From contig CM041538.1 in NCBI GenBank assembly GCA_023238725.1, positions 3,006,182 through 3,070,181 on the forward strand: a stretch of DNA of 64,000 nucleotides. The letters run 5' to 3'. The position numbers and the translations under genes are program-made. This DNA comes from Scortum barcoo. Its lineage: Eukaryota > Chordata > Actinopteri > Centrarchiformes > Terapontidae. Positions 38,817 through 51,433 of this stretch are shown here, piece after piece (within the stretch, counting starts at the first letter, position 1; every line of letters begins with the position of its first letter). The notes beneath the pieces were generated by a model, which had not been told where the DNA came from, did no database searches, and was given only the letters and a program-made list of their open reading frames with translations.

Positions 38817-38949
38817 CTGTCCCTCTTGTCTGAGCTGGGTTTTGGAGGTGTTCTGCCCTACATTGACCCGTGTGACGCTCCGCCTGGCCGCCGCACCTGG
38901 CATCAAACCTTCAGAGTCACTCTCAACCCCGGAGGGAACCCTGCCATCG
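38817..38949 (+). CDS. naaladl2: naaladl2 internal exon C (PA domain, second half)
   Basis: 133 bases: 44 codons plus the first base of the next codon. It opens in phase 0 after GTGTGTGTCCAG and ends GCCATCG/GTGAGT, a strong donor. Residues 1-20 read LSLLSELGFGGVLPYIDPCD, the helix-strand unit of the protease-associated domain with the family's G-F-G-G-V-L and Y-I/V-D-P-C signatures. Residues 32-44 read FRVTLNPGGNPAI, corresponding to the loop that in this family precedes a G-Y-P-S segment; that segment must lie on the next exon, starting in phase 1. I could not locate that exon in the remaining 25 kb. No catalytic residues fall in these three exons, so activity cannot be judged here. Confidence 0.9.
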
Positions 38950-41349
38950 GTGAGTGTGTGTGGCTCAAAGCCCTGAGTGTGTTTTTCTATGTGTTATGTC
39001 CATTTCTAATTACCTCTTCAAAAAAAATCTATTCTACAAAACATGTGTAGGAAGGACTAGCCAAAACTTATGGCACTGCAGTAATCTGTTAATATGTCCA
39101 ATAATAAATTTTCCACTATCCATAACTCTTCTGTTATCATTGTGGTTATCTGAAAAAACAATCTTTAAAACTATAGCACCTACTGTAAGCCTATACTGCC
39201 AAAAACAATGGACAAAATCATATCCTATCTTAATAACACATTACACTCGAATCCACATCGAATTTGCAGTTTATCACTTTTGGTCCACACTAAGTCTGAT
39301 TTAAAGTGAAACAAAGAAAATCGTATGCGCACGCAAAACTATTAAATTACAGCTGTAGAAGCTACTGTTCTTCTTACTGTGGAATGAGTCTCAACCAAAT
39401 TAAGTAGAAAAAAAATGAGCTTCTCTCTCTTAAAAGTGTTTTTAAACCTCTAATGGAATATCCCATTATTATTACAACTCATTTAAGCACAGCACAGTTC
39501 AATCACAGTTCTCTTTGGAATTTGTTCAATGCCTGGAAATTACTCACATTTCCTACCTTGGCCTCAGGCAGAGGACGTTATATCTCTCTGTATCTCTGTG
39601 ACTCTTCTACCGTATTTAAATCACCCTCCCAAGATGGATGACCTCTCCGACCTTCAGTCTTGTCCCCACTTGCTGTTTTTCTGCCCGGTCCGGCCAATAG
39701 GGACGTGTCATTACCGCTGAAGTATCTTTAGTCCTTGTAAGAGTCCCAGTACCACAGTGGCAAGACCCAGTAGAGCCCCAGCAGATGTCTGGACTGCTGT
39801 GTGAGCATGTGTAAGAGTGTGTGTGCGTGTGAACGTGTGTGTGTGTGCGGGGGGGAGGGGGGTGTTTAAGTGGAGGAGCGAGAGAGACAGATGCTGGCTG
39901 TCTAGTCTCTCACCAATTGCAATGCTCTCAGGTCCCCGGTGCTAATACAGCTCAGAAGAACAGAAGATGTGAAAGGACACCTCATTACTCATATCAACCG
40001 CACTTTATTCAACTGCCAGAAACAGCCTCGGTTTATCTTCAGAAAGGTGGATGCAGAATTCATACAATAGTTATGGTGTACTATTCATGATAAAAATATA
40101 GTGGTACATTTCACCTATAAGTATGTTATATAATACATGTATATCGAAAACATGTGGAAGAAAATGCTTGAATGGTTTTCATACAGGTTTGCTTCTACGG
40201 AATTTAATTAGAGCTACACAGTAATCTCCCATTTGCTCTGAATTTTATTTCTTATATTTGTAAAGTCAGTTATTAAACATACTCTAATCTGCCTCCAGCC
40301 CTCGGACGCCAACTTGAGCATCACAGATGGTAAATCTACTGTATGTGCTGTCACTTGATTCAAATGCTGGTTATTTTGTGGAAAAAAAACAGTTTGTACT
40401 TTTTTTTTCCTTCATTGCAAATTATTCAGTCCAGCATCACAAAATATGCTTTTATGTATAGCCAGCACAAATTACTGGCACAATATGGATGTGTTTCCTT
40501 TAACTTATTAGTCATTAAATTCAATCATACACATGTGGTTCCAGATTTCTAAGTAGTAATTTAGTCATTTGTTCCAGCTTAATTTAATTAGATTTATAAT
40601 ATTGCAGTCATTTATGGCCAGACATTATAGTAATAGCAAATAGTCAGATTAGAGAGGTTGCATACACACATACATACACACTCCAAAATAAGTCGGCATT
40701 AAAATGCTGTTTCTCTGCTTTTCTTAGAAATGGATGATTATTAGATCTATCTATCTTTGGTTGTGTTTCATTGGTTTTTCTATCAATTCACAATTCCCAG
40801 GTTTACATTTTCCTTCTGCATGTGCAGCAGATGCAGATGTCTCCCTAATGTCAGAATTTAATGCCCATGAGAGACAGGACCAACGTCTGAGCTAAGGTAT
40901 TAAGAATCAAATGTCTTGTTGATGCTCTTTGAATACTGGAATCTCCTGATCATGTTCAGTAAAGTGTGTAGGTTATTTTCATTGCTCTTATTTTCTGTTG
41001 TGTTAAATAGGCTGAGTAATTGTATCGTTTACAACTCAGTGCTAACTATCGTTAAAACAATTATCCGTACAGTATTGACATGACAAAGTGTTTCTCACCA
41101 AGAACAGAACTATAATCATTTACTCGTGAAAAGATAAACATCCATCCTCAACACAAGTGCTGTTTTTGGATGTATGGCACATTTGCATCTCTGTTACTAC
41201 ATGACTGTTTTGAAAGTAAAGATCTTATATATTGTTTAGTTTAAAGGTACATATACACTTAAGGACATGCTAACTAGCATCCTACTAAATGTCTCTTTTT
41301 TTGTCTTTAGGTATATGGGACATTTTCATGTTAGCCTATATATTACCTT
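38950..41349 (+). other. naaladl2 downstream intron; no gene seen
   Basis: Contains a GT-rich/G-rich tract at about 39817-39862 that ends in two G runs and could form a G-quadruplex. Otherwise AT-rich, with no exon carrying the expected next part of the protein. Confidence 0.5.
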
Positions 41350-41760
41350 TGGCAAATGTTGAAGTGTGAAATTATTGTGAAATGTCCAAGATTACATATG
41401 ACTCCATCATGTAAATTATCATATCATTCATTCCTTCATTTCAAATGTGAAAACTGACACGTGCAAAATGTCACATGAATTGTGACATTTGAAATGCTGT
41501 TTGACAAACAGTGTATGGTTACATGTTAAACATATGTCCCTTACAAAACTATGAAAATTACATTGTCATATCAGAAAGGACACCTCAGATTTGAAATATT
41601 ATATTTTAAATGTGTAAACAATATGTCTATCGTGTGGATTATTTTCACAGCTGAAATATTCACATCACATTAACTGTTTTTTTGATCACGCATGAATAAT
41701 TGTGAATTTATTTATTATGTGAAATGATGTTCCACATGTGATACTCATATGACCTGTATT
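41350..41760. repeat. Word-rich repeat (GTGAAAT / CACATG), possible MITE
   Basis: Over about 400 bp the words GTGAAA, ATTTCAC, CACATG and CATATG recur on both strands (for example TCACATGAATTGTGACATTT at 41471-41490 and TCCACATGTGATACTCATAT near 41731). Both orientations are mixed, as in transposons with internal short inverted repeats. Ends could not be defined. Confidence 0.35.
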
Positions 41761-44700
41761 TGATATTTGATAAATTCTCATGCTTTTTTCATGAAAGGAT
41801 GAGAGCATGTCATTGCACCCTTGACCTAATTGAGGCCAGGCCGTAATCTGCATAACATCCCTGCTGATTACCACTAACAGTCAGATGCCTTGAACTTCAT
41901 CTTAATCTTTAAATTAGTCTTCACTGGGTCGAGATAGAAATTGGATCTATTAGTGCAAATAAGTACTCAGCACCATTATTCCATTCAAACTGCAGCCACT
42001 TCCCTGCTAATGTATAAACTTTGTTTTTCTGTGCAGTGCTGTTTAGAGCCTGGCTTATCAGACAGCACTGTATGTTAATGGGAGCATCACTGCATCTCTT
42101 GGCAATAATACAAAGAAAACTTGAACGCAGCACGCAGAGACATTCAGTCATTTTGGTTTGGGCCTGTACTTCACACACACTCTGGTACAAAACAATCTGT
42201 CGCAATTTACTGAAATGTAGGCCACTTTTTTTCACACTTCATGTGCACTTACGATGCAAAAACTGAGGCATTTCCCGCTGTTCCGTGTGACTGTTGAAAA
42301 GCTGTTGTGTTGCACCTGTTTTGCTTAGTTTGAAATGCTTCCACATTTCAGGCGTTGGTGCTTTAAGAGCTTTAAAACACGCTCAATTCTCAGCGGTGTC
42401 AAAAGTACCGCTCTTTTCAAATGGAAAAATAAGACACAAGAAGCTGTCAGGAGTGTTCCCCAGTGGAAATGCTGCCAGTGGAAGAGCTGTTTAGAGTAAA
42501 TGTAATTCCACTGTTTGCTAGGGCTCTGTATAATGCTCCCCAGCCTTTCCCCCACCTCTCAGTTTATTGTTTGGACTTTGTTGTCTTCCTCTCTCCACCC
42601 TCTCCTCCTCCTTGCTCAGCTTGTTAATTTGACTGTTCCTTGTAGCATTGAATCACCGCTGTGTTGTCATACGCTGCCTGCCGAGACAGCCGCAGCAAAT
42701 CAAAGCCTCTGCCGTCTCACAGATACATCTTTCCCAGTTCTGTTATGCAGTATATGCCAGTTTGTATATGTTTATGCATGTCAGTGTGCATGTGTTGGTT
42801 GCGTATGTGTGTAGGTGTTCAAGAAGGGCTGACGGATTTTGCATATGTAAAAGAACAGTAAAAATATGTACTGTTGTAATATGTAAAAAATACAGATGGA
42901 AGCCTACCGGTGTCTCTACATGTATATGTTCATTTATGTGTCTTCCATGTGTTTATAACTATGCATGCAAATGGCATGTGCAGTACCATCTGAATGAAAA
43001 TGAATTCGTGAATGAAAAAAAAAAAAAATCAAGTTGTCTGCTGATTCCTGCAGAGCTCACAGTGTTTGGTTAGATATCATCGGCAGGTGTTCGCTGTCAG
43101 GTTTACTCCATGTCGCTCCAACATTCATCTAGTCTGATATGCACCATGCTGCTGTAGCTTTCATTTATTCTTGGAAAAGATGCCATAGCTTGGATATTCT
43201 AGGGTGCCCTAGTGTGCTGTCTCAACACATGCTATAAAGCTGAACTGGTGCCAGAAAAGTCTATTCTACTTGGAGACGCATTAAAAATGACTGACTGAGA
43301 AAGCCTTACTGATTGTAGCTTTGTTTTTCGTGTTATTTGGTGCATAAAAGCTTGGTTAGCAGTTTCATTTGAAGATCTCAGATGAACGTCTTGATTTAAG
43401 GAGTACACACTCAGTGATATTTGGGGTACACATTTATCATGGGGAGGAGAAGGACAGGTGTATGTGAGGAAAAAACAATGAACAGAGGCTGGGCTGAGAG
43501 GTCATAAGGTGGACATCAAAGATCAAGGCTTATGAGAAGACTGTGTACTGTGTACATTTTTATAGATGAGGAAGATTTTTTTGCATATGCATATCATGCA
43601 TATCATAACCATCATGAAAAACATACAACATGTCTTCTGGAGCTGATTCAGCATCAGAAAACCATGTTGCACTCTTGTCAGTCCAACATGGTGGAATAAT
43701 GTGCTGTATTTTCTTCTTTTTCAGCTTTTATTTGTCTCAGTTCAGATATAATTGACTTACCAGCTTAAAAGAGGAAGACCAAAAATAAAACTAGTCCAGT
43801 CCAGTTGAGTAAAACACATTTGAAGTACTATCAGATGCCAAGTCTGCTGTGGTGGCAGATTAATACCTAAAAAATAACACGCTGCCTTACATTTTGTATC
43901 TTTTCAGGGTTGTTTTGTATATATTAGTCACATCACTTCTGTCTGTACTACCCCATTGGTCTATTATTGATTTTGTACATTGTTTTCATTTTTTACATAT
44001 ATTTATATGCTTTTTTCTTTTTTTTTGCGTTAATGATACACTACATTTCATTGTCCTGGTACTTACCATGTGCAATGACAATATTATTGAATGTAACCAA
44101 ATACAAATATTCCAAGTTAAAACTAGATTCAGAAGTAGAGTAATAATAATGTATCACCTCATAGATAATGTCACAGGGCTCTCCCATATACTGGAGGACA
44201 TCAGCTGCTTTCTAGTAAAAATAAATCTGATCTGTGATCCCAGTCCAGGTATTGTTTGGTATCAAAACAGCATTTTGTGGTATTGTACACTTTCCACAGA
44301 AGCTGGATGTTGCAACTCTGGAAAGCTACCACAGCGGCACTGTTTATTCTCCTTCTTGGCTAATTAGAGGTAAACAGTATACAACAATATCACAGTGCTT
44401 CTACCAGAAATGTGTGGCTGTATGCCTTGCTAAATTATGTTATATATAAAATATATAATTGTGCTTCTGCAAAAGTGGAGCCAGGTGCAGCTTTAATAAG
44501 TCTTAACTACAAGATAGTAAAATAATAATATGTTGAATTGATTCTATTGACATACAGAGAGGGTTATGGATTCCCTTTGAGTGCAGCATCATTAGCGGTG
44601 CAGATGCAGATTTTGGACATGTTTCTGTCCATGAAAACAACGGGGCAATGTGCCCGAAAGATATGCCATGTTCCAAGCTCATGAGAATGAAAATAGACGA

Positions 44701-47511
44701 TATGTACTCCCTGTGTGAAAATAGAGAAAAATAATTGTTTCTGGCACCCTTTTCTTATCAGACACCTAATGTTTTTTGTTGCCCCCGGTAGTGAGGAAAT
44801 TTCCTCTGTTCTTTGAATGTAGCTGGCATGTGTGTGGTTTGTTGTTTACTGATTTCTTTCCATATCCCCTTGCTGTGTTTAACAAGTAAGACCTGCTGGT
44901 CGTCAGCATGTGATTATTCTCTCTATATGCTCTATTAGATGTTATACACCATTGGCTGTGTGTATAGCTATGATTGCATAATTGTGTTAACCTTAAACAC
45001 GCAGCACCTCTTTATCAGCTCTCTTCTGATGTAGCCAAACAGAGAATGTTCAAACCATTTCTCCATGTTAATTTCTGAACTGGTTGGCAGGTGGGTCTTT
45101 TTGAGGTCCTTGAGCTATTTAGAAACCTCTGTGGGATTCAAATGATCCAATGAATGGAACACGTCATCATTAGCATATTGATTTGAATACAAGGTTGCTA
45201 CAAGACATCTGTTTTCCCCTCTAGATGAACACTCATGGCCATAGTAATGTGAACAGTCTGATGTCAGAATGTGTGATTAGGGTTTTCTGCAGTCAAAACC
45301 AATCTCCTAGTCTTACTTTATGTACTTGTATGTTTTTTGGTGGAAGTAATTGTGTATTATTTTTGCTGGCAACAATGTTTCCAATCGAGAAAGCGTTACT
45401 TTGTTGTACTGTCGAGATGGATGACTGATGTTAGAAGTAGGACTTTGACACTGAAAATCAGGATGTGCACTCCGCATACCTAATATTATTAATTAAAATG
45501 ATCAATGTTTGGGGAAGGCCCTGCTTTTGGCAACTCTTATCAGACATTGTCATTGGATGATTCTGAAAAAACCTAATTACATTTAATGACAATTTTTCTC
45601 TTACTTCCAATGTCTTCATATAGTAACTATGGAAATGTATGGACATTTAACTATTGTATAGGAAGGACTGGTTATGGCAAACCATACCTCAGCTAGCTAT
45701 AGTTCAGTAACTAAAACACTTGGTTAAGGTTTAAGAAACATTTAGTTTATGCAGTAATAAAAGCATTAACTTCAGTTCTTTGAAGTGATGCAGACTTGAA
45801 TAAAATAATAGGTACTAGGCACCCATCCTATCCTTTCATTCACACTAAATGATGGAATTGATGTAAGTTATGAAGGTACAGCATCATCCAATTTAAAATT
45901 CATTGCCAAGATATTGGGCTGAACATTTTATAATAATTTATTTTAATATAACCTCTTCAAAATGATAAACACAGCTGTTTTTCTGGCCTTATTTTAAAGG
46001 ATCTTGAATAATCATGTTCTTTTAAACTCAATTAATCTGTGACCCACAGTTTGAGTTAAGATAAAATGCATGGTGAGTGGAGAGTTTGGTTGGAAAAATG
46101 TTTTATTGCAGCCCACGTGGACATGGCTGATGGAGTAACACACTAAACTTTACCATTCCCACTCTCCTCTTTTATCTCTGATACACTGTTTTTTTCAAGT
46201 GGTAATACCCATGTGGCAACAATTTCACAATGACAGGGATAGCACTTAGCATCCCATCAAGCCAAACCTCGCAACAAATTGTTTCAATTTGAAGGCAATT
46301 TAATCAGGATGATAAATGGAGTTAGCCCATGCTGCTCTCATGCTGCTCCAAGTAAGGGTGTTCAGTATTAAGTGAAACTATCACACTACTCCTCACCCCT
46401 CATCTTATTTCAAGGTGAAAACAAACTTTTAGTGAGTTCTCATCAGGAATTAGCTTACACAGTTTTCAGGAGAAAGTACTTTCTCTGTTCATTGTGCTGA
46501 GAGTTGGACTTTGCTGGATTCATTACAGTTAATTGGCTGTTTAGTGGGACACTACCGAACAGTTGAGTGTGGGAGCTGCAGCTGTAGCATTAGCATCAGG
46601 CTGAATTATGCATGGAGGTTAAAGCTTCTGAAAGCTTCTCCTTATGATTTATTAATGTCTGCTTGCAGATAGGAATGGATTAGGTCTGCTGCAGGGATAC
46701 CAAAAGGTGACACATTCACAGTGGTCATGGCAGAGTTACGTTACAAAACTGTATGGAAATCAAAGTCAAGATGATGATATTATTCCATCGACTTCCAGCG
46801 TTTGCGAAACAGTGGGTGCTTGCAGAAGTTTCATACATTGTGTATGAGACATGCTGAAGAACTGTGGGAAAACAAACGCCTCACTGTGAGCAGCTCTGTT
46901 GAGCCCGGTAGAGGCTAACTGCTTTATGGTATGGCACGGCTTGATCTCCATCTCTATTGATTGGCCTGCTAGGTAAAGAGCAGCAGGTTTCAAAACAGGA
47001 AACTGAGTGTGGCAGAACGCAACAAAAACATTTAGTTTACACTTTAGAAAGATGCTGTTTTTTGTGTTTTTAACCCAATCTTTATATTGCCACTATTTGC
47101 TAAAATGAAAGGCTGCACCTACTGTAGTGTCACTACACAGGTAACGATCAATAGAATCCATTACAGTATTAAATTAGGTCGGGCTTCATTATAAACAATG
47201 GAGGCAGTAGATATGGGCCAGGCATACCATGATATGACCAGAACTGTAGTGTAAGAAATGAAATGATCTCAGGTTGTGATCTGAATAATCTGTATGCATT
47301 CTCTGATTTTAGAGAACTGTAGCAAATTATTTTAATGAAAGGAAGTTAGAAATGCTCTGATCCTACAAACAGGTGCTTTAAGCTCTACTCTGGATTTGGA
47401 CTGGTTGTGCAGCTAGCTAGAAATGCATTGGCCATGTATGCGTGTGCACGTGACAGCTCTGCCTCTGACAGATCTCAGAACTTCTTCTGTTGATATCCTC
47501 CAGTGATGATG
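41761..47511. other. Presumed intron; no gene seen
   Basis: Mostly AT-rich sequence. A TC/GT-rich stretch covers 42570-42830 and an A-run is at 43015-43028. Long open frames at 42648-43073 and 43894-44367 lack coding character. Positions 44560-44900 and 46080-46720 are repeat-free and could be conserved non-coding DNA. Confidence 0.4.
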
Positions 47512-47557
47512 ACAACAACAACAACAATAATAATAATAATGATAATAATAATAATAT
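47512..47557. repeat. (AAC)n/(AAT)n trinucleotide microsatellite
   Basis: Four AAC units followed by about ten AAT units with one GAT interruption. The minus-strand frames over it are Tyr/Leu runs. Confidence 0.93.
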
Positions 47558-49700
47558 ATTTGGAAAAAGTAAAAAATAAATAAATAAATATATAGGTTCT
47601 TTGGCCTTTGGGTTGAAAAGTCTAACTCTCTTGAACACACCCAACATCACACCAGGATGATAATGACCTACAGAGTAAGATAATGGTGTGTCCTCTGTAG
47701 GATACACCATTATCAAACAGAAGAGCGAGGCTCTAATACTGAGGAACCTGAACTATAAAGGTACACTATAATCTGTGTTTTTAATCACGCAGCAAGTACA
47801 CATCATGTACAGCCCTCAGCTCACTGAGCCACCAGGATCCCGCTCACATCCTCAGACTCTGTTATAATCCTCTCGTACTGTCACAACAGCTAAATCTGCC
47901 ACCTGTGTCATACACGATCCTATTATCTTCCCTTAACAATCTAAACACCACTGGAGCTGCCTGACATCGTGTTAGAAAGATAGACAAGTAAATCCTGTTT
48001 GAAATTCCTGTCATACTGACTTTGCTAAACTTCACCTTCCAGCCTATTTCACGGCTGATCCATCATGCATGTCAAGTGTGTCTGTTTAACCCACTAAAGG
48101 ACACAGTTGGCCTTCATTACACTACTTCCTGTCTCCCAAAATGCTTTGCTCTCCAGTTTTTGCAGCAATTGTGTATGTGTTAGGGGTTGTGTGTGGGTGT
48201 AGGTGGTTGGGGGATGTTGGATGTGCAGCAGAGCTTCAAATTGGCTCTCTCCTTGCCTCATGTCGTGAGCCGCGGTTTTCTGAGGTAATAGACATGCAAA
48301 TAACATGGGGTGTGTGCGCGCGCATTTCCAGGCAGCGTTGCGTCTAGGCACTCGGTCAATAACATTATGGAAATATGCCGTGGATTCTTGGGGTCTCACT
48401 GTTTGAGTTGGATAACAAGGCAGTCCAATGAGCCTGTTAGCACGGCGACAGTGACAGAATGAGGTGTTTGTATTGTCACACACTGTATCACAGTGTACAG
48501 CAGGCAGGAGAGGCGGAGAGAGAAAGATGTACCGTAGACACAAAAAGAAAGGCAGTAAGAGACGTAGAAAGCACAAGTGATCAAAGTTCCACACTCCTTT
48601 TTTTTCCCCTGTTTACTTACCAAAGGAAACATGTGCAAACTGTCAAACTTTCCTTTTGTCATGTTTAATTGACTTCTCTAAACTCGAGTTTATTTCCCAC
48701 TCAGACGTTCATGCACTTCAACGCAGCATCCCAGGCTCACTTGAAGGGACAGTGTAAATGGTGTTTACAGAGCCTAGCCTCGATCCTGTTGGTTTTCAGA
48801 TTTAACAGGGTGACAAATGGAGATGTGGCTTATGTGGAACGTGTTTGCTTAATTGCACTGGCATAATTATTGCCATTCTATTGCCATTCCATGCCAAAGA
48901 CAATTTCTCCGCCTGAAGAAGTTTTTTTTTTTTGTGCGCCATTTCGATGTGCATGTGTGTAAGAATGGAGTCCAGTGGGAAATTTGAACATCTGTGTCTC
49001 ACTGCCTCACTATGCCCAGGAGAGGGCTGAAAATAGATGGTTTGCCTATAAGGAATCTGCTTCAGCAGGTAGGAAAAAGATAATATGACATATACATATA
49101 ACATATAGCTTGCAGTCATTACACTTGAATGAAACTGCTCTCCATAATGTCGTCCTTCATGGGAGAATGTGTTTTGAAAAACAAAAACAAAACCAGAGAG
49201 CCTCCCTTCAGGACACCATCAGCTGTTTTCAGAAAAACTAGCTGGTATTTGGTAACATGTTTTTTTAAAGATTTTTCCCCAAGAGGATACACAGTGTAAC
49301 ATATACACACAGCAAGAACTTTAAGGATTGATGAAGGCCATCGTTGAAAATATTGCGTCTCTGTAAGTTGTGACTTTAAACATTAGACCAAAAACTAGAA
49401 CAAATTTTTCCCAATGTAAATCTTTGAAGGCAGATTTGAGTTGTCTGGAGACTGTGGGACTTCATGAGCCAGTTCAAGAAAAAAACATAACAGCCCAAAG
49501 TGATTAACAAAACTGTACAGATATCTTTGGATGTGTTGTTCACATTTTCATCTATGGGTTAATGCACTTGCATTGTTTTGCTCTTGCATTGTTTTGTTAG
49601 GGTTAGGGTAACCCTTTTTATACACACAAAAGCAATAATAAACAGTAAACACTGCAGAGACAAAGAGGTAAAAACCTAATTAAACTCTGTATAACAGTAT
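47558..49700. other. Presumed intron; no gene seen
   Basis: No exon supported; the minus-strand frame 48094-48594 is a chance frame. Just before the next element, 49596-49615 reads GTTAGGGTTAGGGTAACCC, two telomere-type units that also form a small GGGTTA/TAACCC palindrome. Confidence 0.4.
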
Positions 49701-50038
49701 ACACAGTATATAATAAAGAGTTCAATTTAACACTATTCCCATTTTCCTCCAGCTTTCATCCACCAAGGACTATCTACTCATTTATTAGAACTTCCCCACC
49801 AGGTTTTTTAGTAAGAATGGATTCCACCAACTTAAAACAGAATCCAAAACAATTCAGTATGTAAGAAATATCTACACTGCAATTCAAAGGTAAAGGCATG
49901 ATGTGTGGGATTTGCCATTTGTTGTTTAAGACACCATTCAAAAGGAGCAGTGAGCAATTCTGGAAAAAGAAGTTTTATATTTTTTAGATTTTAAAGTGTC
50001 ACAAAAATGTTAATTATTTAGTGTTTGTCAACTCTTAC

Positions 50039-50172
50039 TTGCTTCACTTCTGTGTCGAGCCTCTGGCGATTTCTGGAAGGATATCTGACAGGATGACTGT
50101 ATCTTACAAGTCTGATGTGTCCAGCGATGACGTTTGGGGCCCGCTCAGGAGAAGCCACTACAGAGACTGATT
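50039..50172 (-). pseudogene. Putative downstream exon of the element-borne gene
   Basis: The acceptor is CTCTCCATTGTTAG and the donor AAGCAA/GTAAGAG. One frame is open throughout (VASPERAPNVIAGHIRLVRY and RYPSRNRQRLDTEVKQ), but it is not the phase supplied by the preceding block, which implies a frameshift or a missing exon. No protein family recognised. Confidence 0.35.
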
Positions 50173-50587
50173 CTAACAATGGAGAGAGAAGCAGGAAAAA
50201 GAAAAAGCATTATACACAATTCCTACACAAAGCTGTCCCTTATACAATGAACAACATAAGCTTCATATGACAAAGAAATAGCTTAGCCATTAATAAGTTA
50301 CAAATTTAAATTTAACAAACCTGTTTCATATTACACACCAAATTTTGCAAATACTATGAAACAGGCACAAAATCTTGTGTAAACAGGAAAGATGCTGGAC
50401 ATTAAACGATTTCGCATTAGTTTAGTACTCCTACTACGAATATTTATTAAATCCAAAATAAATAATTTAAAGAGGCTTAAGCATTTACTACAAAGTGAAA
50501 TACAATGACTTAAAATGACTAGTTAGTTAGTACATTGACACATTAGTTTTCAGTGCAAACAGCTATTCCACAATGTCATTTTCTTAC

Positions 50588-50672
50588 CTGCAATCAAAAA
50601 CTCTCAGATTTGGCTCTGTTACTCTGACAAACCTTTGGACACGCCCAAGTTTCACTTTCAGCAGCATATTTC
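50588..50672 (-). pseudogene. Putative start-codon exon of the element-borne gene
   Basis: The acceptor is TTATGCTCTCTGCAG and the donor GATTGCAG/GTAAGAA. ATG at 50667 opens 26 codons plus two bases, beginning MLLKVKLGRVQRFVRV and ending LRVFDC. The amphipathic beta-type opening recalls N-termini of multicopy fish proteins with beta-grasp-like starts, but this is only an impression. Joined to the next block in this phase, the frame closes after about nine more codons, so this copy looks broken. Confidence 0.4.
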
Positions 50673-51274
50673 CTGCAGAGAGCATAAGCACAACACTTGA
50701 CAAAATTCTTGAACCTATTATTATAATAAACAAAAAATAATTTTAATGTACTAGGTTATAACATTATTGTGTGCAGCTGCAAAGCTCTTAACACCAGCTA
50801 ACCAAAATTAAAGCTCTTTAAGCATACAAACCAAATATATGAATGCTCATTATCAGTACATTTTCTTGGGTAATGTTAGTGCCACTGTAGAATTGCCACA
50901 CATGCAAACATTAGCCACGGATAACTAGTCAAGCTAACACTAGCCAATTATGCTAACTCTTCAGTCTTTGCCAGTTAAATGTTACTAAAATCTATGAACA
51001 ATACTGAGAATTCAACACAATCACCTCTCACAACATTAACGGTATATCTTCCTGATTTTTTTTTTGTCTACGGTTAGCAAGTGAGAAGTTAATTAGCTTA
51101 TTACTGCTATTTATGCCAACCATCAGTTGGTCATCTTAGCCTTTTTAAATTCGATATTTTAAGAAACAAACCCATTTGAAATGCATGGCAATAGACAAAA
51201 TAAAGTTATCCTAATGTGCCGCCTCTGTTGAAAAGCCAAATATTCTGTTAAATAGGTGATTAGGAGAAACTTAC

Positions 51275-51433
51275 CGAGGGCTTTCACCGCTCTCACCGTG
51301 AAGAAAATGGCGCTGAGAACTTTCTGGTCTATTTCAAACCAGGGGGCATTTTACTCAAACCGGTGTTAAAATAACTCTAAAAGAGTCATTCTACTTTAAC
51401 ACTGCATATTTTACACTGCAGATTTTACTGTGT
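51275..51433 (-). pseudogene. Putative 5' leader exon of the element-borne gene
   Basis: Read on the minus strand, the element's terminal sequence runs into CGCCATTTTCTTCACG and then GCCCTCG/GTAAGT, a consensus donor with its boundary at 51275. An alternative donor ACG/GTGAGA lies about 20 bases upstream. There is no start codon in a long frame, so it would be 5' untranslated. The transcription start is unknown; the element end is used as the outer limit. Confidence 0.3.

Larger units (their letters stand above)
49701..51433 (-). mobile_element. Transposon-like element carrying minus-strand spliced exons
   Basis: The ends are mirrored: ACACAGTA at 49701 and TACTGTGT at 51426-51433. Looser similarity lies inside (AGAGTTCAATTTAACAC on the left against AGAGTTATTTTAACACC read inward from the right). 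On the minus strand there are three exon-like blocks with good splice signals: a leader ending at 51275 before GTAAGT, an exon 50672-50588, and an exon 50172-50039. An AATAAA on the minus strand lies at about 49779-49784. The layout is that of a whole small gene inside a mobile element, now decayed. The family is not recognised, and no target duplication is evident. Confidence 0.45.

Noticed and set aside
42648..43073. 141-codon + strand frame with many Cys/Val residues
   Set aside because: It is the translation of TGTGTGT-type sequence.
43894..44367. 157-codon + strand frame rich in Phe, Leu, Ile and Cys
   Set aside because: Composition matches T-rich DNA translated by chance. It lacks defined membrane segments, promoter or splice context.
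48094..48594. 166-codon minus-strand frame
   Set aside because: Low-complexity His-Thr stretch from CA repeats and no recognisable domain.
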